Numbered from the stretch's first letter, positions 43,854 to 52,690 are shown. The stretch is DNA of 64,000 bases from Cohnella luojiensis (GCF_004564235.1 NZ_SOMN01000003.1:62001-126000), one strand, 5' to 3'. The notes: a model not told the origin generated them from the sequence alone. Numbers and translations: made by a program.

Positions 43854-44453
43854 ATGAGGATGGAGCGGCTTAGCCAAGACAAGATTCGGATTTTCCTCAC
43901 GTTCGATGATTTGACTGAGCGCGGGATCCAGAAGGAAGATATGTGGCGCGAAATTCCTAAGGTTCACGAGCTTTTCAGCGAAATGATGGATCAAGCCTAT
44001 AACGAACTAGGATTCGATGCCTCAGGCCCGCTTGCCGTGGAAGTATTCGCGATGCCTGCTCAGGGAATGGTCGTTATCGTTACGAGAGGTAAGCTCGAGA
44101 GGGATACGGATTCCATTGCCGAGGACGAAGAAGAAGTATATGAATTGGAAGTTACGCTTGAACAAAGCGAAGCCATTATATATCGTTTCAGGGACATTGA
44201 GGACGCGATTGGGGCGGCCAAGACTTTGGTCGGCCATCTCACGGAAGAAGGCAGAATGTACCGATATCAGAATCAGTGGGTTCTATGTTTCGATCCCGCG
44301 GGGCTGGAAAGTACCGGGTATCATGCTTTGATCGCCGTACTCGCGGAATATGGGGAAGCGACCTCGATAACGCCTGCGGTTCTGGAGGAGTATGGGAAAC
44401 TTATCATCGGTTCCCAAGCGGTGAAGGTATTAGCGGAACATTTCACCAATTAA
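43854..44453 (+). CDS. mecA: ClpC adaptor protein MecA
   Basis: A 199-residue adaptor that brings substrates such as ComK to ClpCP for unfolding and degradation. N-terminal substrate domain (MRMERLSQDKIRIFLTFDDLTERGI), an acidic linker (EDEEEVYELE, about residues 88-97) and a C-terminal Clp-binding domain (RFRDIEDAIGAAK, YRYQNQWVLCFDP). ATG 43854 follows AAGGAGG; ATG 43860 is also possible. The long frame from 43683 has no support. Confidence 0.93.
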   Translation: MRMERLSQDKIRIFLTFDDLTERGIQKEDMWREIPKVHELFSEMMDQAYNELGFDASGPLAVEVFAMPAQGMVVIVTRGKLERDTDSIAEDEEEVYELEVTLEQSEAIIYRFRDIEDAIGAAKTLVGHLTEEGRMYRYQNQWVLCFDPAGLESTGYHALIAVLAEYGEATSITPAVLEEYGKLIIGSQAVKVLAEHFTN

Positions 44454-44467
44454 GAATTTTTCAGGAT

Positions 44468-44518
44468 GATCGCCTTCATCACACCCGCGCGGTTGGATGT
44501 TCGGCGGTCTCTTTTTTT
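44468..44518 (+). terminator. Intrinsic terminator of mecA
   Basis: GATCGCC-CATC-ACC pairs with GG-GGATG-GGCGGTC, with small internal loops, and is followed by CTTTTTTT. Confidence 0.75.
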
Positions 44519-44616
44519 ATTTAAATGCAAGAATTACCCCTTTTCACCAAATGTTCTTTTTTTATAGGTATCCTTTTACTGTTATAATGGATTAGTGGGA
44601 AGGGAGGGAACTGTTG

Positions 44617-45312
44617 ATGCTGCTCGTATCGGTATTGGCTGCCTCGATCGTGCCGGGTATTGCGTTGCTGGCTTATTTTTACTGGAAAGATCGATATGAT
44701 ACCGAACCGGTTTCGATCGTGCTCAAGATGTTCCTGACCGGAGCGTTGATCGTTCTTCCCATTATGGTCGTGCAACGGGGTTTATTGTTTTGGGGAGGGG
44801 AGGCGCCTCTAACCTTCTCGTTTATCATATCCGCGGGCGTTGAAGAGTTTTTTAAATGGTTTGTTCTATACCATATGATCTATAATCACACGGAGTTCGA
44901 TGAACCCTACGATGGTATCGTGTATGCCGTGGCGGTTTCTCTAGGATTTGCTACATTGGAGAACGTGCTGTACGCGTTTCTCGAGCCTGCAACCTTCGGA
45001 ACGCTTATGATGAGGGCGCTGCTTCCTGTGTCAGGACACGCGTTATTCGGCGTCTTCATGGGTTATTCGCTTGGGAAAGCCAAATTTTCAGCCGGAAAGA
45101 GCGTCAAGGTTCACCTCTGGCTTGCCTTGCTGTTGCCGATCATTTGGCATGGCGGGTATGATTTCTTGCTGATAACCGTCCCTCCTACTTGGATCTGGTT
45201 GGTGGTCCCCTTCATGTTCCTTTTGTGGTTCGGGGGAATGCGCAAGGTAAATAGCGCCAATGCCGTTTCCCCGTTCCGTTTCATAAAAAGGGAGGAAGAG
45301 GTTAAATCCTGA
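44617..45312 (+). CDS. prsW: Glutamic-type intramembrane protease PrsW
   Basis: A 231-residue polytopic protease. In B. subtilis PrsW makes the first cut in the anti-sigma factor RsiW and so starts the sigma-W envelope-stress response. Motifs: AGVEEFFKWF with the Glu pair (about residues 71-80), GFATLENVLY (about 111-120), RALLPVSGHALFG and WHGGYDFLL, on about six membrane segments. ATG 44617 lies 7-8 bases from AAGGGAGGG; TTG 44614 is alternative. A TATAAT at 44583 may be its -10, with no clear -35. The next gene in Bacillus, sleB, is missing. Confidence 0.9.
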   Translation: MLLVSVLAASIVPGIALLAYFYWKDRYDTEPVSIVLKMFLTGALIVLPIMVVQRGLLFWGGEAPLTFSFIISAGVEEFFKWFVLYHMIYNHTEFDEPYDGIVYAVAVSLGFATLENVLYAFLEPATFGTLMMRALLPVSGHALFGVFMGYSLGKAKFSAGKSVKVHLWLALLLPIIWHGGYDFLLITVPPTWIWLVVPFMFLLWFGGMRKVNSANAVSPFRFIKREEEVKS

Positions 45313-45364
45313 CCGTTCCGTCGATACTGGGTTTGGGAATAACCGGTATAGGGGGAGCTACCCG

Positions 45365-45523
45365 TTGTCTATTCGACATAAAGTAACGATACGCTGCAAC
45401 CGTTGCAACGAAAAGTTCATTCTGCGAGGTCGCAAGGACAGAGGACGCGTTGACACAGAGTTCAAGAGATGCGTATGCAGCAATACGGACGATTTCGAGA
45501 TCGAAGAGGAAGCGCTCATCTGA
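45365..45523 (+). CDS. Small zinc-ribbon-like protein (52 aa), TTG start
   Basis: A very short gene. It begins with TTG 45365, 6 bases after GGGGGAG, and encodes 52 residues: MSIRHKVTIRCNRCNEKF at the front, a basic stretch RGRKDRGR, then CVC, and an acidic tail. CxxC at residues 11-14 and CxC at 36-38 could bind one zinc. It lies where sleB would be expected between prsW and ypeB. Its last codons form one arm of a terminator hairpin. Function unknown. Confidence 0.65.
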   Translation: MSIRHKVTIRCNRCNEKFILRGRKDRGRVDTEFKRCVCSNTDDFEIEEEALI

Positions 45524-45549
45524 GAGGATGGGGCTTCCTCTTCTTTTTT
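45506..45549 (+). terminator. Terminator overlapping the end of the small zinc-ribbon gene
   Basis: GAGGAAGC-CATC pairs with GGATG-GCTTCCTC around a short loop, followed by TTCTTTTTT. It would separate prsW from ypeB transcription. Confidence 0.75.
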
Positions 45550-45636
45550 GATGAACGGTTTCGCCCGCGCATAAAGTTGGAACCTTCGTCCCACAATAAC
45601 GGCATACCGTTTGGGAATGAAAGGGGTCGGCATTTC

Positions 45637-46992
45637 ATGTACGCACGATTAAGTTCCATAATGTTCCCGATTGCAACGCTTCTCTTTATCGGCGCCATCG
45701 TCTGGGGCTATCAGGAGCATCAGGAGAAAAACTCCGTCCTCATCAAGGCGGAGAACCAATACCAGCGCGCGTTCCACGATCTTAACCATCACATGCTGAG
45801 CCTGCATGATCAACTGGGTCAAACTTTGGCGGTGTCTTCGGCATCCCAAGGCATGCAGCGCAAAGGTCTGGTAAACGTATGGAGATTGACAAGTCAAGCC
45901 CAGAATGAGATCAACCAGCTTCCGTTGGCTCTTCTGCCGTTCAACAAGGCCGAGGAATTCCTTTCGCGAATTTCAAGCTTTGCCTATCGCACTGCTGTAA
46001 GAGATCTGAATAAGCAACCATTAACTCCCGTCGAGCTAAAAACGATGAAATCCTTGTACAAAACCGCAGAATCCGTCAATGCGGAGCTTGGGAAGGTACA
46101 AGATGCGGTGATATCCGATCACTTGCGTTGGATGGACGTTGAAGTGGCGATGGCAAGCGAGAACAACCCCCATGACAATACGATTATCGATGGCTTTAAA
46201 ACCGTAGACAAGCAAATGGGGGAATACCCGGAGAATGATTGGGGTCCATCCGCCATGTCCGCCGATAGGAAACTCTCTTCCGCCGGATTGGAAGGCAAGG
46301 ATATGACGGCGGAGGAGATCAGGAACAAGGCTGTAGAGTTCCTTGGGCGACAAGCATCAGGAGAGGAAGCCGCAGTAACCGAGGATGGAGGGAAGACGGA
46401 CCTGCCTGCCTACACCGTTACGGTGAAAGGAAAGGGCGGAGCTAATATCCAGATGGACTACACCCGAAAGGGAGGGCACCTCCTTTGGTTCATGAATCCT
46501 CGCGACGTGACGAGCCGCAAGCTGAATTTCGATACGGCCCGCAACAAGGGTTCGCAATTCTTGATCAGGCATCAATATAAGGATATGACGCCGATTACCT
46601 ATGACGAATACGATCATGTCGCGGTATTCACTTACGTGCATACGATCGACGGAGTGAAAATCTATCCGGACAAAGTCACGGTAAGGGTTGCGCTGGATAA
46701 CGGAGAGGTCGTCGGACTGCAGGCTTCGGACCATGTGTTTGCCAAGAAGCTGCTCACCCCGGGCAAAGCTAAAGTTACCAAGGAGAAGGCGCAAAAGGGG
46801 TTAAATCCGGACTTCCGGGTAGAGGATTACTCCCTGGCAGTCATAGAGAACGATATGCGCCAGCCGATCCTCTGCCACGAGTTTTTGGGTAAGATCAACG
46901 ATCATCGTTATCGGATCTATATGAGCGGGGAGACGGGATTGGAAGAAAACATCGAGGAGATTCCCGACTCGGCGAAAGCGATCTACAAATAG
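45637..46992 (+). CDS. ypeB: Germination protein YpeB
   Basis: A 451-residue spore inner-membrane protein. In Bacillus YpeB and the cortex-lytic enzyme SleB need each other for stability. N-terminal membrane anchor (about residues 9-25, IMFPIATLLFIGAIVWGY), a helical middle region and three PepSY-like units from about 215 to the C terminus (FLGRQASG, NKGSQFLIRH, AKVTKEKAQKGLNP). AAAGGGG lies about 10 bases before ATG 45637. No sleB is adjacent. Confidence 0.92.
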   Translation: MYARLSSIMFPIATLLFIGAIVWGYQEHQEKNSVLIKAENQYQRAFHDLNHHMLSLHDQLGQTLAVSSASQGMQRKGLVNVWRLTSQAQNEINQLPLALLPFNKAEEFLSRISSFAYRTAVRDLNKQPLTPVELKTMKSLYKTAESVNAELGKVQDAVISDHLRWMDVEVAMASENNPHDNTIIDGFKTVDKQMGEYPENDWGPSAMSADRKLSSAGLEGKDMTAEEIRNKAVEFLGRQASGEEAAVTEDGGKTDLPAYTVTVKGKGGANIQMDYTRKGGHLLWFMNPRDVTSRKLNFDTARNKGSQFLIRHQYKDMTPITYDEYDHVAVFTYVHTIDGVKIYPDKVTVRVALDNGEVVGLQASDHVFAKKLLTPGKAKVTKEKAQKGLNPDFRVEDYSLAVIENDMRQPILCHEFLGKINDHRYRIYMSGETGLEENIEEIPDSAKAIYK

Positions 46993-47000
46993 CTGGCACT

Positions 47001-47043
47001 CATGCACGCTGCGCCCGAATTCGGTTCAGGCGAAGCGTGCATG
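47001..47043 (+). terminator. Hairpin after ypeB
   Basis: CATGCACGCT-CGCC pairs with GGCG-AGCGTGCATG around a GAATTC-containing loop. The T tract is poor, so it may be a weak terminator or an RNA-end protector. Confidence 0.6.
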
Positions 47044-47128
47044 TCATTCCCCAACTTCTCCACCCATGCTATAATGAGGCATATCGAGAGGAATGTTTTC
47101 CGATCATGCTTATAGTGGAGGGTTCCGA

Positions 47129-47773
47129 GTGCTGCCTAAAATCAATGAGACATTGTACATACAAACCGAATCCGCAACCGAGCCAGTCACGTTACGTACT
47201 CGCATAGCTGACGAGGATGATCAAAGCATTTATATGGAAATCCCGATTGATGAGAAGAGCCGGAAGTCATACCTTTCGCAAGTCGGGGAAACATTCCAGA
47301 TTTATTTCTTTACCCAAGAAGGGGTTAAGCATTTATTTCAGAGCTCCGTCACCGGATTCCGCAAGGATATTGTTCCTCTTGTGGCTATTCGTAAGCCGTT
47401 ACCGGGGGAGATCACGAAAGACCAACGCCGAAGTTTCCTAAGGGTTGAAGCAAACCTGGAGTTGGCCGTCAGCATCTACGATAAGATCAAGTTCGTGGCA
47501 ATCACGGAAGATGTCGGCGGCGGCGGCGTGTCGTTTATTTGCGAGAAGAAATGGCCGGTCGTTCAGAATGCGGTACTCTCTTGTTGGCTATTATTAAGCT
47601 ATAAGGGAGGAACCATTGCCCATGCAAGATTTGAAGGGGAAGTCGTGAGGGTGCTTGAGGCGGATCCCGATAAGCATCTGATCATGATGCGGTTTCAGGA
47701 TATCGCCGATTCCGATCAACAGAAGATTATTCGGTATTGCTTCGAACGCCAATTGGACAAACGTAAGGAATAA
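47129..47773 (+). CDS. ypfA: PilZ-domain c-di-GMP receptor, flagellar brake (YpfA)
   Basis: A 214-residue protein with an N-terminal YcgR-like domain and a C-terminal PilZ domain. In B. subtilis YpfA (DgrA/MotI) binds c-di-GMP and stops flagellar motors. The c-di-GMP motifs are RRSFLRVEA (RxxxR, about residues 106-114) and EDVGGGGVSF (D/NxSxxG variant with Gly for Ser, about 132-141). GTG 47129 has GGAGGG 6 bases upstream; ATG 47093 is too close to its site. Confidence 0.85.
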   Translation: MLPKINETLYIQTESATEPVTLRTRIADEDDQSIYMEIPIDEKSRKSYLSQVGETFQIYFFTQEGVKHLFQSSVTGFRKDIVPLVAIRKPLPGEITKDQRRSFLRVEANLELAVSIYDKIKFVAITEDVGGGGVSFICEKKWPVVQNAVLSCWLLLSYKGGTIAHARFEGEVVRVLEADPDKHLIMMRFQDIADSDQQKIIRYCFERQLDKRKE

Positions 47774-47786
47774 TCCAAGCTTTTTG

Positions 47787-47827
47787 GAGCCCTCCGTTGT
47801 CAAGGCGAGAAGCCAGGAGGCTCTTTT
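47787..47827 (+). terminator. Weak terminator after ypfA
   Basis: GAGCC(C)TCC pairs with GGAGGCTC around a 20-base loop and is followed by TTTT. It contains the ribosome site of the next gene, so folding could also lower its translation. Confidence 0.5.
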
Positions 47828-47829
47828 AA

Positions 47830-48036
47830 TTGAAGGACAACAATGAAAACGAACGGTATAAATCCGATTTCGCTGCTTGGTCGGACAGAATAGAACGGCT
47901 ATTGATGAAAGGGATCTTGTTGCTCGTCATCCTGCTCGTCGTCTCCCAGCTTGTCTTGCGATCCCCGATCGCCAGGCAATGGATGACCACGACGGACGAA
48001 ATCGAGGGAGTCCCTTTTCATTACGTAGCGCATTAG
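47830..48036 (+). CDS. ypfB: Small membrane protein YpfB-like (DUF5359)
   Basis: A 68-residue protein with a polar N terminus and one membrane helix (about residues 28-46, ILLLVILLVVSQLVLRS), placed between ypfA and cmk like B. subtilis ypfB. Function unknown. TTG 47830 is used, with AGGAGG about 10 bases upstream inside a hairpin. Confidence 0.72.
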   Translation: MKDNNENERYKSDFAAWSDRIERLLMKGILLLVILLVVSQLVLRSPIARQWMTTTDEIEGVPFHYVAH

Positions 48037-48054
48037 CATACTCCGGCTTCTTTT

Positions 48055-48083
48055 TTGCATCCAAGGGTGCCGTGTGGTATAAT
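48055..48083 (+). promoter_or_regulatory. Sigma-A promoter of cmk
   Basis: TTGCAT (48055-48060) and a perfect TATAAT (48078-48083) with a 17-base spacer, 85 bases before cmk. Confidence 0.75.
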
Positions 48084-48167
48084 TTTCTCATTCCTTGCAG
48101 GCTCTGCCTGCCTTATTTTTTCTAGTGACATCTTGTCGTTGGCGTGTAGGAGGCTTGTCGTTCTCTC

Positions 48168-48872
48168 ATGAGTGAATCGAATTCTCGGCGTATTAACATT
48201 GCTATTGATGGGCCTGCAGGTGCGGGCAAAAGCACGGTTGCCCGAATGGTAGCAAAGGCTCTTAAATATATTTACGTGGATACCGGCGCGATGTACAGAG
48301 CGGTCACGCTCAAGGTACTCGAGTCAGGACTATCGACGGAAGACAATGAAAGCGTTGGACGCCTGGCGAACGAATTGGACATTGTTTTACTGCCGGGTGC
48401 TGAAACGCAAAGCGTACACGTTAACGGAGAAGACATTACCTCGCGTCTGAGATCGCTCGACATCAATCGGAACGTATCTTACGTTGCCCGTTTGGAGAGC
48501 GTGCGTTTGCGAATGGCGGAGCTGCAACGCCAGATGGCGCTTGAGAAGGGCGTTGTGATGGATGGCCGAGATATCGGTACCCATGTGCTCCCGGACGCGG
48601 AATTGAAAGTGTTCCTCACCGCCTCCCCCAGGGAAAGGGCCAATCGCCGGCACCTTGAGATGGGACCGGACGCGGAGATCACGCTGGAACAGCTTGAGCA
48701 AGAAATCATTGAGCGGGACAGATTGGATCAAGAACGGGAATTCGCTCCCCTCCTCCAAGCGCCGGACGCTCACCTGCTCGACTCTACGGGTCAAACGGTG
48801 GACGAAGTGGTGAAACAAATCGTACAATGGGGACTTGCTGCGACAAGAACCATTTCGACGGGGGAGAAGTAG
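48168..48872 (+). CDS. cmk: Cytidylate kinase
   Basis: A 234-residue nucleotide kinase phosphorylating CMP and dCMP. P-loop GPAGAGKSTVA (about residues 16-26), DTGAMYRAVTL, MDGRDIGTHVLPDAELKVFLTASPRERANRRH region with the CMP-binding Asp/Arg and the lid, and LLDSTG. AGGAGG lies 15 bases upstream of ATG 48168, which is long, but family alignment supports this start. plsC follows 3 bases later. Confidence 0.94.
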   Translation: MSESNSRRINIAIDGPAGAGKSTVARMVAKALKYIYVDTGAMYRAVTLKVLESGLSTEDNESVGRLANELDIVLLPGAETQSVHVNGEDITSRLRSLDINRNVSYVARLESVRLRMAELQRQMALEKGVVMDGRDIGTHVLPDAELKVFLTASPRERANRRHLEMGPDAEITLEQLEQEIIERDRLDQEREFAPLLQAPDAHLLDSTGQTVDEVVKQIVQWGLAATRTISTGEK

Positions 48873-48875
48873 ACT

Positions 48876-49463
48876 ATGTTATACCGTTTTTGCAGAATGA
48901 TCCTTCGCATTTGTTTTACGCTTCTATACCGTTTGGAAGCCAGGGGAATTAACAACATCCCCCGCGAGGGACCCGTCATCTTATGCAGCAATCATAAAAG
49001 CTTATTGGATCCCATCACTTTGGGGGTTTGGGTGCCCCGCAAAGTTCATTATATGGCGAAAGAAGAACTCTTTCGCATTCCTCTTTTCGGTTCGCTAATC
49101 AGAGCTGTGGGCGCATTCCCGGTCAAACGCGGAGGCGTGAGCAAGGAAGCGATAAGGACGGCTATTACCCTCTTGCAGGGTGGTAACGTGATGGGGATAT
49201 TTCCGGAAGGTACCCGCAATGAGTCGGTTGGCATGGGGAAACGAGGAGCCGTAACGATGGCGATCCGATCCAAGGCAATTGTCGTGCCGGTTGCTCTTGT
49301 TGGAGAGTACCGATTGTTTCGCAAGATGCTCGCGGTCTACGGCGCGCCTATCGATTTAACGCCGTTCGCGGAGCAAGGCACGACCGAAAGCATGGAGGAT
49401 GCGACTGAGCTCATCATGTCGCGAATCCGGGAAATGGTAAGTTCGGGTCGACCGGCGTCCTAA
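48876..49463 (+). CDS. plsC: 1-acyl-sn-glycerol-3-phosphate acyltransferase
   Basis: A 195-residue membrane-associated acyltransferase making phosphatidic acid from lysophosphatidic acid. HX4D motif in NHKSLLD (about residues 39-45), FPVKRGG, FPEGTRN (about 107-113) and VPVALVGEYRLF. GGGGGAGAAG precedes the ATG. The cmk-plsC-S1 order is a common Firmicutes arrangement. Confidence 0.92.
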   Translation: MLYRFCRMILRICFTLLYRLEARGINNIPREGPVILCSNHKSLLDPITLGVWVPRKVHYMAKEELFRIPLFGSLIRAVGAFPVKRGGVSKEAIRTAITLLQGGNVMGIFPEGTRNESVGMGKRGAVTMAIRSKAIVVPVALVGEYRLFRKMLAVYGAPIDLTPFAEQGTTESMEDATELIMSRIREMVSSGRPAS

Positions 49464-49606
49464 CCGATGCATGTTTATTAGGAGAAACCCTCATACTAAC
49501 GGTATTATTTGGACGATCGATTCTTCTGTTTTCGGGTAATAAAGATTTAAGCGCCGCTTGAAGCGGGTTTAAATAAAGTTGGGGTAGAACTGAGGAGGTA
49601 ATTTTC

Positions 49607-50845
49607 ATGTCTGAAGAAATCAACATCCAGGAAACGGCGGCGGCCGAACCGGTAGCGGAAACGGCAGTCAGTCAAGATGCACTGGAAAATCTCGTGACCT
49701 TGAAGAAAGGGGACACCGTGAAAGGTACGGTAGTCAAAATCGAGGATAACCAAGCGTACGTTAGCCTTGGATATAAATACGACGGCGTTATTCCTTTGCG
49801 CGAGCTTTCTTCCGTTAATCTGGAGAACGCAGCTGAAGCCGTGCAAATCGGCCAAGAAGTCGAAGCGAAAATCGTTAGCATCAACGATGCTAAGGAGTCG
49901 CTCGTTCTTTCCAAGCGTCAGGTCGACAGCCCTCGCGCATGGGATGAACTGCAAGCGAAGTTCGATAGCGGCGAAGCATTCGAAGTAGTTATCACCGACG
50001 TCGTTAAGGGCGGTCTGGTAGCTGACGTCGGCGTTCGCGGATTTATCCCGGCTTCGATGGTAGAGCGACATTTCGTCGAGGATTTCAGCGCATACAAAGG
50101 CCGTGCTTTGAAGGTTAAAGTGAAAGAAATCGACCGCGAGAACAATAAGGTCATCCTTTCGGCCAAAGACGTGCTGGACGCTGAATACGAGAACCAAAAG
50201 CAACAGATCATGGGTACATTGCAGCCCGGTCAAATACTGGAAGGCAAAGTCCAACGTCTTACGCCATTCGGCGCGTTCGTGGACATCGGCGGCATCGACG
50301 GCCTCGTTCACGTATCCGAGATGGCTTGGCAGCACGTTGCCCATCCTGCGGATGTCGTTTCCGAAGGGCAAAGCGTGAAGGTTAAGGTTCTGAAAGTCGA
50401 TCCTTCCCTTGGCAAGATCTCCCTTAGCATCAAAGCGGCTCAACCGGGTCCTTGGGATTCGGCGACAGGACAATTCAACATCGGCGACATCGTTACCGGC
50501 GTTGTAAAACGTCTCGTTAGCTTCGGTGCTTTCGTTGAGATCGCTCCTGGCGTCGAAGGCCTGGTTCACATTTCGCAAATCGCGCATCGACATGTTGCGA
50601 CGCCTTTCGAAGTGCTGAAAGAAGGTCAAGAAGTTCAAGCTAAAGTGCTGGACTTCAACCCTGCGGAGAAACGCATTTCTCTATCCATCAAGGAAACGGA
50701 AGAAGCTCCGGCTCGTCCAGAGCGCGAACACCGCGAACCGCGCGCTCCGCGCGAACGGAGAGAAGAAACGAACTTGCCGCCTGCGGAAAGCATGAGCTTT
50801 AACCTAGGCGAAAGATTCGGCGATAAGCTCAGCAAATTCAAGTAA
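49607..50845 (+). CDS. ypfD: S1 RNA-binding domain protein (30S ribosomal protein S1 homologue)
   Basis: A 412-residue protein with four S1 domains starting about residues 30, 115, 200 and 285 (KKGDTVKGTV; DSGEAFEVVITDVVKGG; QPGQILEGKVQRLTPFGAFVDIGGIDGLVHVSEM; NIGDIVTGVVKRLVSFGAFVEIAPG). It matches the short YpfD/RpsA form of Bacillaceae, which binds RNA but is not a firm ribosome component. The C terminus has an Arg/Glu/Pro-rich tail (REPRAPRERREE). GAGGAGGT precedes the ATG. Confidence 0.9.
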   Translation: MSEEINIQETAAAEPVAETAVSQDALENLVTLKKGDTVKGTVVKIEDNQAYVSLGYKYDGVIPLRELSSVNLENAAEAVQIGQEVEAKIVSINDAKESLVLSKRQVDSPRAWDELQAKFDSGEAFEVVITDVVKGGLVADVGVRGFIPASMVERHFVEDFSAYKGRALKVKVKEIDRENNKVILSAKDVLDAEYENQKQQIMGTLQPGQILEGKVQRLTPFGAFVDIGGIDGLVHVSEMAWQHVAHPADVVSEGQSVKVKVLKVDPSLGKISLSIKAAQPGPWDSATGQFNIGDIVTGVVKRLVSFGAFVEIAPGVEGLVHISQIAHRHVATPFEVLKEGQEVQAKVLDFNPAEKRISLSIKETEEAPARPEREHREPRAPRERREETNLPPAESMSFNLGERFGDKLSKFK

Positions 50846-50874
50846 TCGTATACTTTCCGATCATTGAAACATCA

Positions 50875-50899
50875 GCGACTCCAACCGGAGTCGCTTTTT
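50875..50899 (+). terminator. Intrinsic terminator of the S1-domain gene
   Basis: GCGACTCC and GGAGTCGC pair perfectly around AACC, followed by TTTTTC. Confidence 0.9.
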
Positions 50900-50971
50900 C
50901 GATTTTATCCTTCAAGGAGGGCATGGTTTCCGTTCGTACAAGCGCATACTATCCATGAAGGGGGTGGATGG

Positions 50972-51601
50972 ATGTCGCCGTTGTTCGGTGCTGTGTTTTT
51001 ATGGCTGTTAGCAGCGATTCTATGGTGGAGCGGCTGGCGAGAAGACTCGACGGAGGGGTTTCCCCATTGGGGAGTGGGGGTGTTCCTATCCTTGTGGCCG
51101 ATGGCCGTGCTGATAAACATACCTCTTACTTCTTCAATAGCCGTAAACGGAGCATGGATATGGACGACGGTCTTCGTCCTAGTGTTGTCATGGAGGCTCC
51201 CGCCAAGCAGGAGAGGGACTTCTATTTCCGCGGGTATGCTTGTAGGTTCCGTATATGTGTTGTTAAACAGATTAGCTTTTTATCCGTCAGGGTTCTCGCA
51301 TTATTTTGCCCCTTGGGGCACGGCCATCCTCTTGGGGTTGATATCCTCTCTGCTACTGCGTAACGTTTGGGAACAGGTGCTCACGCTCTCGGTGGGTTTG
51401 TATTTAAGCGCTGGCATAGGTATGTTGTTCCAAACTTCTTTAGGTGGAGTTCCAGTCCTCAGGGGAGCGGAGTGGGTAGAGGGATGGTGGATTGCGCTGT
51501 TATCCGCTCGGTTGTGGTCAGCGGCCGTTAGGACCCTTGCTAATACCGGACGGAGATGGGCGTTCAAAATGGGCGAGAAAAGAGGGGGGCAGCGATCATG
51601 A
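50972..51601 (+). CDS. yphA: YphA-like integral membrane protein
   Basis: A 209-residue protein with about six membrane segments, in the position of B. subtilis yphA (between ypfD and yphB). No catalytic motif seen; function unknown. The start ATG 50972 is preceded by AAGGGGGTGG; the longer frame from 50864 runs through the terminator and is rejected. Its stop overlaps the next start (ATGA). Confidence 0.75.
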   Translation: MSPLFGAVFLWLLAAILWWSGWREDSTEGFPHWGVGVFLSLWPMAVLINIPLTSSIAVNGAWIWTTVFVLVLSWRLPPSRRGTSISAGMLVGSVYVLLNRLAFYPSGFSHYFAPWGTAILLGLISSLLLRNVWEQVLTLSVGLYLSAGIGMLFQTSLGGVPVLRGAEWVEGWWIALLSARLWSAAVRTLANTGRRWAFKMGEKRGGQRS

Positions 51602-52518
51602 TGCTGGATTGGCTTCATTCCCATAAGGATTTAACTGGGGTTATTATGGGGTCGGCATTCGGGATGGCGGCAAGGATATCCATGCTGCGCAGCGATTATC
51701 GGCAATATCCGGCATATCCGCATGGCAAGATCATTCACTTAGCTTTAGGGTTGATCGCGGGCGCACTAGGGGCAGTGGCCGTTCCTGCGCTGTATAACAA
51801 GGATTACACGGCAATTACTTTTCTTTCGCTTGCGGCCCAACAATTTCGTGAAGTTCGCAACATGGAGCGGAACACTCTGACAGCCATCGACCAATTGGAA
51901 TTGGTGCCTCGGGGTGCTGCATACATAGAAGGAATAGCCGTCGTTTTCGAAGGCAGGAACTACTTGGCGATCCTTACGGCTTTCTTATCCAGCTTATTCG
52001 TCATGCTGATCGGGTGGTGGGGTGGTTTAATCGCGGGCGCACTGTCGCTTCTTCTCGCCAATCACTTCATGAAAGGGAAGAAAATCACGCATATCGCCGA
52101 CGTCGAGATGGCCCCCCTGAAGATGGACGGTCCTAACTTATACGTCGGGGACGTCTATTTGATGAACGTCGGTTTGGATGAGAACAGAAAAATCATTCAA
52201 GAACAAGGAATCGGATTTATTCTAACGCCCAAGAACGATGACGCAAGAGTTACTATTGCCAACATGGGTCAGAGGCAGGCCATTCTGCACGATGTCTCCA
52301 CTCGATTGGGCGTCTACCGCGATGATGGGGATCCAGGGCTGTTGCCCATCGGGAAGCTAGGCCTTCGAACCGGCAAGCTGGGACTTCTTGTACTGCCGCG
52401 CGAGAAAGATACAGATAAGGCTTATCAAGCGGTTTGCAACGTACCTTTACTCGAGGCGGCGGTCAGAATGCCGACGGAAGCGAACCGCAAGAGCACGGAG
52501 GCGAAGCAGAATGGCTAA
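51598..52518 (+). CDS. yphB: YIEGIA family membrane protein (YphB-like)
   Basis: A 306-residue protein of the YIEGIA family, named for the motif visible in RGAAYIEGIAVVFEGRNYLA (about residues 102-121). About four membrane segments in the first 170 residues, then a soluble C-terminal domain (VYLMNVGLDENRKIIQEQG). Common in spore formers; function unknown. ATG 51598 overlaps the yphA stop, with AGAGGGGGGC upstream. It overlaps the next small gene by 8 bases. Confidence 0.85.
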   Translation: MMLDWLHSHKDLTGVIMGSAFGMAARISMLRSDYRQYPAYPHGKIIHLALGLIAGALGAVAVPALYNKDYTAITFLSLAAQQFREVRNMERNTLTAIDQLELVPRGAAYIEGIAVVFEGRNYLAILTAFLSSLFVMLIGWWGGLIAGALSLLLANHFMKGKKITHIADVEMAPLKMDGPNLYVGDVYLMNVGLDENRKIIQEQGIGFILTPKNDDARVTIANMGQRQAILHDVSTRLGVYRDDGDPGLLPIGKLGLRTGKLGLLVLPREKDTDKAYQAVCNVPLLEAAVRMPTEANRKSTEAKQNG

Positions 52519-52690
52519 GATCGTCGGGGTCGTTGCGACCGGTGATACGGAAGTGGGAGGCGGAGCTCCTATCTTCTATGCCAAGGACAGAGATCAGCTG
52601 CAGACCATTGCCCATCTTTTGGAGAAAGTGCTGGATAGCGCCGCTCATGAAGTGAATAAGGACTTGTTCATAATCGTCAATCGGCATTAG
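52511..52690 (+). CDS. Small partner protein of the YIEGIA protein (59 aa)
   Basis: A 59-residue soluble protein, MAKIVGVVATGDTEVGGGAP at the front and LFIIVNRH at the end, predicted as a compact alpha/beta unit. It overlaps the YIEGIA gene by 8 bases, with GGAGGC 10 bases before its ATG. Small proteins of this kind regularly follow YIEGIA genes and are named in databases as its capping-complex subunit; that name is from memory and the biochemical basis is not known to me. Confidence 0.72.
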   Translation: MAKIVGVVATGDTEVGGGAPIFYAKDRDQLQTIAHLLEKVLDSAAHEVNKDLFIIVNRH

